From contig CACCOB010000001.1 of assembly GCA_902547535.1 (NCBI GenBank), positions 434,001 through 498,000 of the forward strand: a stretch of DNA of 64,000 bases, written 5' to 3'. This document shows, one piece after another, positions 53,079 to 61,506 of the stretch. Source of the DNA: an uncultured Pelagibacteraceae bacterium. GTDB taxonomy: Bacteria > Pseudomonadota > Alphaproteobacteria > Pelagibacterales > Pelagibacteraceae. A program made the translations under genes and the position numbers. Numbering within the stretch: the stretch's first letter is position 1; each line of letters begins with the position of its first letter. A model generated the notes under the pieces. It did no database searches. It was not told where the DNA came from and was given only the letters and a program-made list of their open reading frames with translations.

Positions 53079-54119
53079 ATGACTAAAGTTGGAGAACATA
53101 TTACCTTAGATATAATAGGCACAAAAAAGGAGTATGACCCTGTCTTCTTTGAAAAATTAGTTTATAAAATTGCTAAAATAGCAAAAGTTACTGTACTTCA
53201 AATATCAAAATATAAGTTTGAGCCTCAAGGATTTACTTTAGTTGCATTATTGGCAGAAAGTCACATTAGTTTTCATACATTTCCTGAAAAAGGAATTATC
53301 AGTTTCGATTTTTTTACATGTGCAAAAATTTCTCCCTCTGTTGCTCTAGAGGTTATTAATGATGAAATTGAACATACTCATATAATTAAAAAACAGTTTA
53401 ATCGAGATACCGTAGACCTTTATCATGACAATTATAGCTCACCAGGTTTAAAAAAATCATATGTTGTAAATAAAGTGTTCGAAAATTTTAAGTCAAAAGT
53501 TGGCCAACATATTGAGATATTAGAATTAGAACAATTTGGAAAAGCATTATTTATAGATAATGAAATTCAAGTAGCAGAAAAAGATGAGCATCTTTATAGT
53601 TCTACATTTGTAAACTCTGGACTAAGTTTAAACTTTAATAAAGAAAAAGCTGCTATTATCGGTGGAGGAGATGGAGGTGTTGCTAGAGAATGTATATCAA
53701 AAAATTTTGGATTTATAGATTGGTACGAATTAGATCCCGAAGTAGTAGAGGTATGTGACAAACACTTAGCAAAAATTGGAAACAAGGCTACGGAAAAAAA
53801 TTCAGTAAATTGTGTGTGGGGTGACGCTTTTCAAAGCATTAAAACAGTTAACGATAATACTTATGATCAAATATTTGTTGATTTAAATGATGATCAGTAT
53901 TGTATTGATTTAGCAGCAAAAAATATAAATGCCTTAGAAAGAATATTAAAACCAAAAGGAGTAATAACAGCACAAGTAGGCAGTCAGGATAAAAAACCAG
54001 ATCAAGTTAACAATTGGCTCAATGTGTTTAACAAAAGTTTTGGGAATACAAAATTATCAAGGGTTTATATTCCAAGTTTTGATTGTTCTTGGAATTTTTC
54101 ATCATCTATAAATCATTAA
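53079..54119 (+). CDS. speD-speE: Fused S-adenosylmethionine decarboxylase and spermidine-synthase-like aminopropyltransferase
   Basis: A 346-residue single chain. Residues 1-115 are a prokaryotic AdoMet decarboxylase: cleavage site Glu60-Ser61 in LLAESHISFHTFPE, with His66 and Cys81, each two positions below the Thermotoga enzyme (63, 68, 83). Residues about 120-346 are an aminopropyltransferase: GGGDGG at 195-200, ELDPEV at 217-222 and catalytic-site VDLNDD from 267. The usual DExxYHE stretch reads DEHLYSS (169-175). So one protein can make decarboxylated AdoMet and use it at once. The product could be spermidine or another polyamine. Confidence 0.9.
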   Translation: MTKVGEHITLDIIGTKKEYDPVFFEKLVYKIAKIAKVTVLQISKYKFEPQGFTLVALLAESHISFHTFPEKGIISFDFFTCAKISPSVALEVINDEIEHTHIIKKQFNRDTVDLYHDNYSSPGLKKSYVVNKVFENFKSKVGQHIEILELEQFGKALFIDNEIQVAEKDEHLYSSTFVNSGLSLNFNKEKAAIIGGGDGGVARECISKNFGFIDWYELDPEVVEVCDKHLAKIGNKATEKNSVNCVWGDAFQSIKTVNDNTYDQIFVDLNDDQYCIDLAAKNINALERILKPKGVITAQVGSQDKKPDQVNNWLNVFNKSFGNTKLSRVYIPSFDCSWNFSSSINH

Positions 54120-54177
54120 TTTTCTTTTTAATTACTTAAATTTGTGGAATAATATTTTTTAATATTTTGGAGGTAAA

Positions 54178-55005
54178 ATGAATAAAATAATTAAATTTGG
54201 ACTAGGAATAATAATATCTTTATTCCTGATTTTGAGCGCCAATGCTGGCTCTATAAAAATTGGAACAGAAGGAGCTTATCCTCCTTGGAATTCTAAAGAT
54301 GCTTCAGGTAAACTTATTGGCTTTGAGGTAGAATTAGCAAATGCATTATGTGAAATAATGAAACATAATTGTACAATCGTAGAGCAAGATTGGGATGGCA
54401 TGATTCCTGCTCTGACTTCAAAGAAATTTGATGCAATAATGGCAGGTATGTCGATTACTGAAGAAAGAATGAAAACTATTAATTTTTCACAAGGATATGC
54501 AGATGAAGTTGCATCATTAGCTGTTATGAAAGGTTCAAGTATTGAAAATATGGATACACCTGAGGGAATAAATTTAAATTTAGGTGGTTCAGATGTTGAG
54601 AAAGCTCTAAAAACATTAACAAGTTCTTTATCAGGAAAAACTGTTTGTACACAAATAGGAACAATTCACCAAAACTTTTTAGAGTCAGGCGATGTCGGTA
54701 AGGTAAATCTTAAAACCTATAAAACTCAAGACGAAGTAAACCTTGATTTAACTAATGGTAGATGTGATGTTGCTTTGGCAGCTGCTGTTGCATTTACTGA
54801 CTATGCAGAGAAATCTGGTGAAGCGGTTGTTCTAACTGGTCCTACTTTTTCAGGTGGTGCATTTGGAAATGGTGTAGGTGTTGGAATTAGAAAAGGAGAC
54901 TCAAAACTTCTGAATGATTTTAATGCTGCAATTGATAAAGCTAGAGACGATGGAATTATAAGCAAACTAGCGACTAAATGGTTTGGTTTCGACGCTTCTA
55001 TGTAA
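54178..55005 (+). CDS. Polar amino acid ABC transporter binding protein
   Basis: A 275-residue family 3 solute-binding protein with a signal peptide ending near ANAGS (residue 24). IKIGTEGAYPPWNSKD, GFEVELANALCEIM and DAIMAGMSITEERMKTINFS are typical of Lys/Arg/ornithine- or octopine-type binding proteins. GGAGGT precedes the ATG. Next to a polyamine enzyme a cationic amino acid ligand is attractive but not shown. A perfect hairpin follows, before the permease genes. Confidence 0.9.
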   Translation: MNKIIKFGLGIIISLFLILSANAGSIKIGTEGAYPPWNSKDASGKLIGFEVELANALCEIMKHNCTIVEQDWDGMIPALTSKKFDAIMAGMSITEERMKTINFSQGYADEVASLAVMKGSSIENMDTPEGINLNLGGSDVEKALKTLTSSLSGKTVCTQIGTIHQNFLESGDVGKVNLKTYKTQDEVNLDLTNGRCDVALAAAVAFTDYAEKSGEAVVLTGPTFSGGAFGNGVGVGIRKGDSKLLNDFNAAIDKARDDGIISKLATKWFGFDASM

Positions 55006-55016
55006 AATATTTTAGA

Positions 55017-55045
55017 ATTGGCGACTATAATATATAGTCGCCAAT
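55017..55045 (+). other. Perfect hairpin between binding-protein and permease genes
   Basis: ATTGGCGACTATA (55017-55029) pairs perfectly with TATAGTCGCCAAT (55033-55045), a 13-bp stem with a three-base loop. It ends four bases before the permease ATG and leaves no space for a Shine-Dalgarno outside the stem. It may protect the upstream message, end part of transcription, or hold back permease translation. Confidence 0.8.
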
Positions 55046-55049
55046 CTAT

Positions 55050-55742
55050 ATGGAACTTCTATTTTTTGGAGATACTGGTTGGGGAGACGAACTTTTTTTT
55101 GCAACCTTAATGACAATTGCTGTTTCTATAGCTTCAATGGTAATTGGCTTTTTGTTTGCATTAGTGTTTACCCCTTTAAAATTATCTAAAAACAGATCAT
55201 TAAATATTATTGGAAATTGTTACACTACGATTATTAGAGGTGTCCCAGAACTATTAGTAATATATTTATTATTTTTTGGCGGCACTGGAGCTGCAATGTA
55301 TGTTGCATCAATTTTTGGATATGATGGATATATTGAGATTAACGCCTTTATTACTGGTGCTCTTGCAATAGGCATTATATCGGGAGCATACTCTACGGAG
55401 GTGTTTAGAGGAGCAATTTTATCAATTGATAAAGGTCAATTTGAAGCATCTAAAGTTTTGGGATTAAAGAAAAATATTCAATTTTATAAAGTTATTTTAC
55501 CTCAAATGTTAAGAATATCTATTCCGAATTTAAGTAACGTATGGCAAATAACCCTAAAAGATACATCTTTAATATCTGTAACTGGATTAGTAGAGATAAT
55601 GAGACAGTCTTACATTGCTGCAGGCTCAACAAGAGACCCATTATTTTTTTATTCTGTAGCAGCGGTTCTATATTTAATTCTTACATTTTTAAGTATGAAA
55701 ATAATTAATAAATTAGAAGTTAGATACAGCAAAGGTTTTTAA
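55050..55742 (+). CDS. Polar amino acid ABC transporter permease 1
   Basis: A 230-residue HisM/HisQ-type permease with five to six transmembrane helices. The EAA loop reads GQFEASKVLGLKKNIQFYKVILPQ in overlapping parts, and TIIRGVPELLVIYLLFF is the standard early motif. It forms the channel with the second permease, whose start overlaps its stop codon by one base. Translation must begin right after a stable hairpin, so expression is probably lower than that of the binding protein. Confidence 0.91.
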   Translation: MELLFFGDTGWGDELFFATLMTIAVSIASMVIGFLFALVFTPLKLSKNRSLNIIGNCYTTIIRGVPELLVIYLLFFGGTGAAMYVASIFGYDGYIEINAFITGALAIGIISGAYSTEVFRGAILSIDKGQFEASKVLGLKKNIQFYKVILPQMLRISIPNLSNVWQITLKDTSLISVTGLVEIMRQSYIAAGSTRDPLFFYSVAAVLYLILTFLSMKIINKLEVRYSKGF

Positions 55743-56419
55743 TGGATATAAATTTAATGATCAGTATTTTTCCAAGTCTGTTAAATGGAGTAGTCATAAC
55801 TTTAAAACTTCTTGTATCTTCAATGTTTTTCGGGTTGTTAATAGGTATGCTTTTTGCAATTTTAAGGATAAATAAAAATCCAATAATAAATAAATTTGCT
55901 TATGGATACTCTTACTTCTTTAGAGGGACACCATTATTAGTTCAATTATATTTAATATATTATGGTTTAGCAAACATTGAATTTCTAAGAAATTCATTCT
56001 TTTGGGCAATTATTAGAGAGCCTTATTGGTGTGCAATTATTGCATTTTCATTAAATACCGGAGCATACACATCTGAAATTTTAAGATCAGCGTTTCAAAC
56101 AATAAAAGAAGGCTACATAGAGGCTGCACAAAGTTTGGGTGTTACAAAAATGATTACCTTTTATAGAATACAAATTCCAATTGCAATAAAACAATCATTA
56201 CCAGCTTATGGAAATGAAATAATTTTAATGCTTAAAGGAACCTCTCTTGCGAGTGTAATAACAATTATGGATTTAATGGGCGAGGCAAGAAAAGTAAATG
56301 TTTTAACTTTTAAGCCATTTGAAGCTTTCATTACTGCAGGAATAATATATTTATTTCTAACCTTTATTATTCATAATATTGTAAAATACCTAGAAAAAAA
56401 ATATGGATTTCAAACATGA
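55742..56419 (+). CDS. Polar amino acid ABC transporter permease 2
   Basis: A 225-residue permease with the early FFRGTPLLVQLYLIYYG motif and an EAA loop containing GYIEAAQSLGVTKMITFYRI. It pairs with permease 1. No ATPase gene follows; instead a nitrilase-like gene overlaps the stop codon (ATGA). The ATPase must come from another locus or be shared between systems. Confidence 0.91.
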   Translation: MDINLMISIFPSLLNGVVITLKLLVSSMFFGLLIGMLFAILRINKNPIINKFAYGYSYFFRGTPLLVQLYLIYYGLANIEFLRNSFFWAIIREPYWCAIIAFSLNTGAYTSEILRSAFQTIKEGYIEAAQSLGVTKMITFYRIQIPIAIKQSLPAYGNEIILMLKGTSLASVITIMDLMGEARKVNVLTFKPFEAFITAGIIYLFLTFIIHNIVKYLEKKYGFQT

Positions 56420-57201
56420 AAGTAGCTTGTATTCAATTATCTAGCGGTGAAAATTATAACAAAAATTTTAAAGATATTATTAAATATATTAATCAAGCAA
56501 TAAAGAATAAGGCTGATTTAATAATTACTCCTGAAACATCTTCATTAATGTCTGCTGACAAAAATAATTTATTTAAATATTCATATGAAATGAAGAATGA
56601 TCCAATAATAAAAAAAGTAAAACTTATAGCTAAATCAAAAAAGAAATGGATTCTTCTTGGCTCAATGTGTATGAAAGAAAAAAGTAAATTAAGAAATAGA
56701 TCTATTCTTATTGGACCTAATGGTAAAATAAATACTTATTATGATAAAATTAATATGTTTGATGTTAAAGTTTCAAAAAAAGAACAACATAAAGAAAGTA
56801 AAGTATTTAAGGCAGGTAAAAAATTAGTATCAGCTAAGTTGCCATGGGGAAAAATAGGTCTTTCAATTTGTTATGATTTAAGATTCCCAGAACTTTACAG
56901 AAACTTATCAAAAAGAAATTTAAGTTTTATAACTGTTCCGTCGGCATTTACCAAAACAACAGGTCAAAGACATTGGTTAGCTTTGTTAAAAGCAAGAGCT
57001 ATTGAAAACTTTTGTTATATTTTCGCTCCTAATCAAACAGGAAAAAATACAATTAAAAGAGAAACTTTTGGACATACCGTTATTATTTCACCTGATGGTA
57101 AAATAATGGCTCTTAAGAAACTTGGAAAAGGAATAATTTATTCCAAAATAAAACCAAAATTGTCTATGGAATTAAGAAAAGTAATTCCTAGTATGCTTTA
57201 A
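56416..57201 (+). CDS. Nitrilase-superfamily amidohydrolase
   Basis: A 261-residue carbon-nitrogen hydrolase. The Glu-Lys-Cys triad is visible in ITPETSS, YDKINMFDV and LSICYDLRFPELYR. Members of this size (Nit2/YafV-like) hydrolyse omega-amides, or deaminated glutathione or N-carbamoyl compounds. Coupled translation with an amino acid transporter suggests an imported or recycled amide, which is inference. Its tail overlaps the converging DUF6165 gene by four bases. Confidence 0.88.
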   Translation: MKVACIQLSSGENYNKNFKDIIKYINQAIKNKADLIITPETSSLMSADKNNLFKYSYEMKNDPIIKKVKLIAKSKKKWILLGSMCMKEKSKLRNRSILIGPNGKINTYYDKINMFDVKVSKKEQHKESKVFKAGKKLVSAKLPWGKIGLSICYDLRFPELYRNLSKRNLSFITVPSAFTKTTGQRHWLALLKARAIENFCYIFAPNQTGKNTIKRETFGHTVIISPDGKIMALKKLGKGIIYSKIKPKLSMELRKVIPSML

Positions 57202-57587
57202 TAATTTGTATATTCTTTAATTTCTTTAATTTTTGAACCAGTATGATTATTAATATCTAATTTAATTTTAGCTCTTGTATCATTAAGAAAATGTACGTCT
57301 CTAGACAATCTTATAAAATTTTCTCCAAAATCTGAGTCTTTTTCACATTTTCTTTTATCATCTTCAATTATCCATAACTTTGAATTTACATTTTTTAAAG
57401 CTGTAAAAAATTTTGTTAATTCTTGATCTATTTTTATATTCTTTTCTAATTCTTTCTTAAGAACTTCATATTCTTCATTTATAAATTTAAGTTTATTAGA
57501 ATCTTTAATTCTATTTTTTTTAATTTCTAGAATTGAGATTTTGTCCAAAAGTTCTCCAACTGATACTTCTACTAAAATTTTATTCAT
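57198..57587 (-). CDS. DUF6165 family protein
   Basis: A 129-residue protein from the ATG at 57587. VSVGELLDKISILEIKKNRI, LWIIEDDKRKCE, FIRLSRDVHFLNDTRAKIK and a GSKIKEIKEY ending match the DUF6165 pattern. It is largely helical. In many genomes it lies beside GT9 glycosyltransferase genes, as here, so a role in envelope glycan work is likely but not established. A TTG nine bases upstream is a poorer start. Confidence 0.77.
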   Translation of the reverse strand: MNKILVEVSVGELLDKISILEIKKNRIKDSNKLKFINEEYEVLKKELEKNIKIDQELTKFFTALKNVNSKLWIIEDDKRKCEKDSDFGENFIRLSRDVHFLNDTRAKIKLDINNHTGSKIKEIKEYTNY

Positions 57588-57619
57588 AAAATCCAATAGT
57601 ATGTTAAGTTGTTATAAAT

Positions 57620-58561
57620 ATGTCAAACATTCTTATTATTAAACATGGGTCTTTGGGTGATATAGCTCAGGCAAGTGGAGCAATTCAAGATATTTCTGAT
57701 TTTCACAAAAATGATAAAGTCTTTTTATTAACATCAAGGCCCTACATAGATCTTTTTAAGCAAAATCCCTATTTAACGGGCACTATTTTAGATAAGAGAT
57801 TATCAAGATTTAATTTGATTTATTTATTCAGTCTTATGCGCAAATTGAAAAAATACAAATTTACAAAAATTTTTGATTTACAAAATTCTTCTCGTTCAAG
57901 TTTCTATAAAAAAATATTGTTTCCTAATGCTGGTAATCTTATTTGGTCATCTTCTGAAACTACGTTGCCGAAAAGTAAATCTAAAGATGAATTTGATAAA
58001 AATCCTGTTTTAAACAGATTTAAACATCAATTAGAAACCTCAGGTGTAAAAACAAATAAAACTATGCTTCCTGATTTTAATTGGGCTTGCTCCAATATAG
58101 AAAATTTAAAAAAAAAATTTGATTTAAATAAATACATAGTTTTATTTCCTTTCTGTTCATCACATTTGACAATTAAAAAATGGCCTTACTACAATGAACT
58201 CATAAGTTTAATAAAAAAAAAATTTGGCGATGAATATAAAATTGTAGTTGCTCCAGGTCCTGAAGAAATCGATATGACAAAAGAGATTAATGCAATTTCA
58301 ATTTTAAACGAAAATAAATCTTTAAACATTCAGGAACTTGCATCTTTAATAAAAGATAGTACTTTTGTTATATCAAATGATACAGGACCAGCACATATGA
58401 CTTCACATCTTGATGCAAAAGGAGTGGCATTGTTTGGATCACATACGACAGCATACAAAGTAAGTATAGAAAGAGAAAATTTTAAAGCAATCCAAGTAAC
58501 AGATCTTAAAAAACTTTCTCCAGAAAAAGTATTTGAATATGTAATGAAATCTTTAAATTAA
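57620..58561 (+). CDS. Glycosyltransferase family 9, second gene
   Basis: A 313-residue GT9 enzyme: ILIIKHGSLGDIAQASGAIQ at the N-terminus, VLFPFCSSH mid-way, and the donor site SNDTGPAHMTSHLDAKGVA near residue 255. It should transfer heptose or a similar sugar onto lipopolysaccharide core or another glycan. It is divergent from DUF6165 with a 32-base gap and overlaps the TSUP gene by one base. Confidence 0.88.
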   Translation: MSNILIIKHGSLGDIAQASGAIQDISDFHKNDKVFLLTSRPYIDLFKQNPYLTGTILDKRLSRFNLIYLFSLMRKLKKYKFTKIFDLQNSSRSSFYKKILFPNAGNLIWSSSETTLPKSKSKDEFDKNPVLNRFKHQLETSGVKTNKTMLPDFNWACSNIENLKKKFDLNKYIVLFPFCSSHLTIKKWPYYNELISLIKKKFGDEYKIVVAPGPEEIDMTKEINAISILNENKSLNIQELASLIKDSTFVISNDTGPAHMTSHLDAKGVALFGSHTTAYKVSIERENFKAIQVTDLKKLSPEKVFEYVMKSLN

Positions 58562-59304
58562 TGGAAATAAATTCCCTTTTTTTTATAAGTGTTGTTCCTG
58601 CTATTATTTTGTATGGGATTGCAAAATCTGGTTTAGGTGGTTCCATATCTTTGATATCTGTTCCTTTGATGACTGTTGTTATGCCATTACAACAGGCACT
58701 TGCAATCATTCTACCTATTCTAATATTTTCAGATATTATAGCTGTATATAGATTTAGAAGAGAGTTTGATTTTAGTATTCTTAAAGTAATAGTGCCATTT
58801 GCAGCACTAGGTATTCTAATAGGCTCTTTTACATTTAATAATTTTTCAGAAGATTTGCTCAAACTAATTGTTGGGGTAATGGGTTTTTTATTTGCAGGAC
58901 ATTATTTTTTGTTAAAAAAAGAAAAAACAATTCCAGCTAAGAAGAATTTTTTAAAGGGTGCTATATGCTCGTCAATTGCAGGATTTTCAAGTTTTTGTGT
59001 ACATGCAGGTGGAACTCCTACTAGTCTTTATTTATTACCATTAAGATTAAAAAAAGAAGTTTACGTTGGAACTAGAATAATTTTTTTTAGCTGTGTTAAT
59101 CTAATAAAACTTCCACTATACATTTATTTATCAATGATGAATTTTGATACATTGTATCAATCTATCTCCCTTTTCCCTTTGGCTATAATTGGAATATTTA
59201 TTGGATATAAATTATTAAAAATTATAGAAGAAAATTTATTTTACAATATTCTTTATGCATTAATTCTTTTAAGTAGTACGAAACTCATTGTAGACTTTAT
59301 TTAA
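58561..59304 (+). CDS. TSUP-family membrane protein (second in the window)
   Basis: A 247-residue protein with seven to eight hydrophobic segments. The N-terminal GIAKSGLGGSISLISVPLM and the central SSFCVHAGGTPTSLYLLP stretches are TSUP-type repeats. It differs from the sulfite exporter candidate at 23247 and belongs to the shorter branch. Coupling to a glycosyltransferase gene gives no clear clue to the transported anion. Confidence 0.8.
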   Translation: MEINSLFFISVVPAIILYGIAKSGLGGSISLISVPLMTVVMPLQQALAIILPILIFSDIIAVYRFRREFDFSILKVIVPFAALGILIGSFTFNNFSEDLLKLIVGVMGFLFAGHYFLLKKEKTIPAKKNFLKGAICSSIAGFSSFCVHAGGTPTSLYLLPLRLKKEVYVGTRIIFFSCVNLIKLPLYIYLSMMNFDTLYQSISLFPLAIIGIFIGYKLLKIIEENLFYNILYALILLSSTKLIVDFI

Positions 59305-59308
59305 ATAT

Positions 59309-60379
59309 TTAAACACCATCAGTAAATTTTTTAAGTATAATGGGAAGAAAGGCTACAATAATTAATATTCTTAAAAAGTGATGATAGCTAACAAAAATTG
59401 GATCAATATTATAAGCTACACTTATTACAACCATCTCATGTATGCCTCCTGGAGCAAAACTTAAAAATGTAGGAATGAAATCAAAGCCAAGAAATTGTAA
59501 AAAATAAGCAGTTACCATTGCAACAATTACAAGAATAGAACTCACCATAACTCCATGAAATATATAAAAAAATAACTCTTTTAGTTTTAAACCATTTAAT
59601 CTACTCCCGAGCGCGGTACCTAAAAAAATGAAAGCAATATTTATTATGAAATCAGGAAATCTAGCATTCATAATTTCAAAAGTATAAAATAATCCAGACA
59701 AAGCCATCGCTCCAACAAGAATTGGAGATGGAATTTTTAGTTTTTTTAAAAATATTGAAAATAAATAACAAATTAAAATTAAAAATATAATTTCAAAAAA
59801 ATACCTAAGATCATAGATATTATCGTAATTATATCCCTCGATCTCTGAGAAACCTAAATTACTAATAAATAGAATTGGCACAAAACTAACAATAAAAATT
59901 ACTCTTGTTGCTTGTGGTATTAATACTTGCTTATGATTATCTTTTTTACCATATTCCAAAAGTGCTGCTGCAATTGGAACAAATGCACCTGGTAAAGCTG
60001 CTAGAGTAGCAATAAATTTATCAAATTTACAAACTTTAACAAAATATAAACCAGCTAATATTGTGCTTACAATTGTACATACCAACATTGCTACAGATGA
60101 GAATACCCACAAATGTATTTTGTATAATAAAGATACATTTAGTGTCCCACCAAGAATTATTCCAACCATTAAAAAAATAGGATTTAATAATTTTGTGGGA
60201 AACTTTATGTCAAATTTTGTAAAAGCCACACAAAGATTCAAACCAAGAGAACCTAATAACCATGGCAAAGGAAGCCCAATTATAGTTCCAATATAACCAC
60301 CTATAATACCAATAGCTAGAGCTTTATAGCTGGCACCCAAATCTTTAAAAAAATTTTGAAATGATAAAGTATTTAACAT
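59309..60379 (-). CDS. AbrB-family membrane protein
   Basis: A 356-residue protein with about ten hydrophobic helices in two related halves, each with a GxxxGLPLPWLLGSL-like opening (residues 31-45 and again at PSPILVGAMALSG). The LSFAPGGIHEMVVIS stretch is diagnostic of the AbrB (COG3180) family. It is often annotated as a regulator of aidB, yet it looks like a transporter. It stands divergent from tctCBA with 77 bases between the starts, so it might control or complement that uptake system. Confidence 0.84.
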   Translation of the reverse strand: MLNTLSFQNFFKDLGASYKALAIGIIGGYIGTIIGLPLPWLLGSLGLNLCVAFTKFDIKFPTKLLNPIFLMVGIILGGTLNVSLLYKIHLWVFSSVAMLVCTIVSTILAGLYFVKVCKFDKFIATLAALPGAFVPIAAALLEYGKKDNHKQVLIPQATRVIFIVSFVPILFISNLGFSEIEGYNYDNIYDLRYFFEIIFLILICYLFSIFLKKLKIPSPILVGAMALSGLFYTFEIMNARFPDFIINIAFIFLGTALGSRLNGLKLKELFFYIFHGVMVSSILVIVAMVTAYFLQFLGFDFIPTFLSFAPGGIHEMVVISVAYNIDPIFVSYHHFLRILIIVAFLPIILKKFTDGV

Positions 60380-60393
60380 TTACGTAATCATCA

Positions 60394-60422
60394 TTGACAC
60401 TAAATATAAATCTATGTTTAAT
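60394..60422 (+). promoter_or_regulatory. Promoter of tctCBA
   Basis: A perfect -35 TTGACA (60394-60399), a 17-base spacer and a five-of-six -10 TTTAAT (60417-60422). Transcription would start near 60429, giving a leader of about 28 bases that carries the AGAGAGGAAA ribosome site. Two tandem TATAAT repeats at 60432 and 60438 lie too far from the -35 to be its -10. Confidence 0.65.
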
Positions 60423-60456
60423 ATAAGGTATTATAATTATAATAAGAGAGGAAATA

Positions 60457-61437
60457 ATGAAACTAATTAAATCTTTAATTACAGTTTTATTCTCAACTTT
60501 ACTTTTAATTTCAGCAACAACTTCAAGCTCAGTAGCAATGGATAAATTGCACTTTGTAATCGGTGGTGGTGCTGGAGGTGGTTGGGATGGAACTGCTAGA
60601 GGAACAGGAGAAGCTTTAACAAAAGCTGGAATGTTAAAAAGTGCATCATTTGAAAATATGTCAGGTGGTGGAGGTGGAAAAGCTTTAGCTTACATGATTA
60701 ACACAAAACCTGCTAATACAATTCTAGTTCAATCAACACCATTAGTCTTAAGATCAATCACAAGACACAAAGGTTATGTAAAAGGTAATGGTACTTTATC
60801 TTATAAAGACGTTGTGCCAATTGCAGGAGTTATAGGTGATTATGGAGCTATTGCAGTAGCAAAAAGCTCACCTTTTAAAAACTTTAAAGATGTAGTTGAT
60901 GCATACAACAAAGATCCAAATTCAGTTAAGATGGCTGGTGGCTCCGTTAGAGGAAGCATGGACCATTTAATTGGAGCTTTAGCTTTTCAAGCCGCAGGAG
61001 CTGACCCGAATGCAGTTGCATATATACCATATGATGCAGGAGGAAAAGCATTAGCTGGACTTTTATCTGGGGAAACACAAATTATATCAACAGGCTTAGG
61101 GGAATTAATGGGCGCAAGAGACCAAGTAAGAATTATTGGTATTACTGCTCCATCAAGAGTATCTGATGCTCCAGATGCACCGACATTAAAAGAACAAGGA
61201 TATGATGTGCAATTCGTTAACTGGAGAGGTTTTTTTGGACCTCCAGGAATGAGCAATTCTGATAAATCAAAAATTGCTAAAATGTTAGGCGACGTACAAA
61301 AAACTCCTGAATGGGAAACTGTAAGAGCAAGAAACGCATGGGTAAATATTTATAACCCAGAAGGAAAGTTTGTTTCTTTCTTAGAAAAACAAACTGAAGA
61401 AATGACAGCTCTTATGAAAAAACTAGGAGTAATTTAA
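60457..61437 (+). CDS. tctC: Tripartite tricarboxylate transporter binding protein
   Basis: A 326-residue TctC/Bug-family protein with a signal peptide (to about residue 27). FVIGGGAGGGWDGTARGTGEAL near the start and YIPYDAGGKALAGLLSGE are the family's ligand-binding stretches, and VNWRGFFGPPG is typical of the last third. It binds an organic acid in the periplasm. The family has a wide range of ligands, so the name does not mean citrate. A terminator-like hairpin starts 17 bases after the stop. Confidence 0.92.
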   Translation: MKLIKSLITVLFSTLLLISATTSSSVAMDKLHFVIGGGAGGGWDGTARGTGEALTKAGMLKSASFENMSGGGGGKALAYMINTKPANTILVQSTPLVLRSITRHKGYVKGNGTLSYKDVVPIAGVIGDYGAIAVAKSSPFKNFKDVVDAYNKDPNSVKMAGGSVRGSMDHLIGALAFQAAGADPNAVAYIPYDAGGKALAGLLSGETQIISTGLGELMGARDQVRIIGITAPSRVSDAPDAPTLKEQGYDVQFVNWRGFFGPPGMSNSDKSKIAKMLGDVQKTPEWETVRARNAWVNIYNPEGKFVSFLEKQTEEMTALMKKLGVI

Positions 61438-61453
61438 TCTTTTAGATTATTTG

Positions 61454-61506
61454 AAAAAAGAGCAGTGAATATAAATACTACAAAAATTATATCACTGCTC
61501 TTTTTT
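61454..61506 (+). terminator. Terminator-like hairpin inside the tctB start region
   Basis: AAAAAAGAGCAGTGA (61454-61468) pairs perfectly with TCACTGCTCTTTTTT (61492-61506). After one bulged A, TATAA (61470-61474) pairs with TTATA (61487-61491), leaving a 12-base loop. A T tract follows. The tctB GTG start (61465) is within the first arm, and the T tract encodes the Phe-rich start of its first membrane helix. It looks like a partial terminator that also hides the tctB start. Confidence 0.8.

Noticed and set aside
60432..60443. Two tandem TATAAT boxes before tctC
   Set aside because: They are too far from the consensus -35 and would give a leader that cuts into the ribosome site; TTTAAT at 60417 has exact 17-base spacing.
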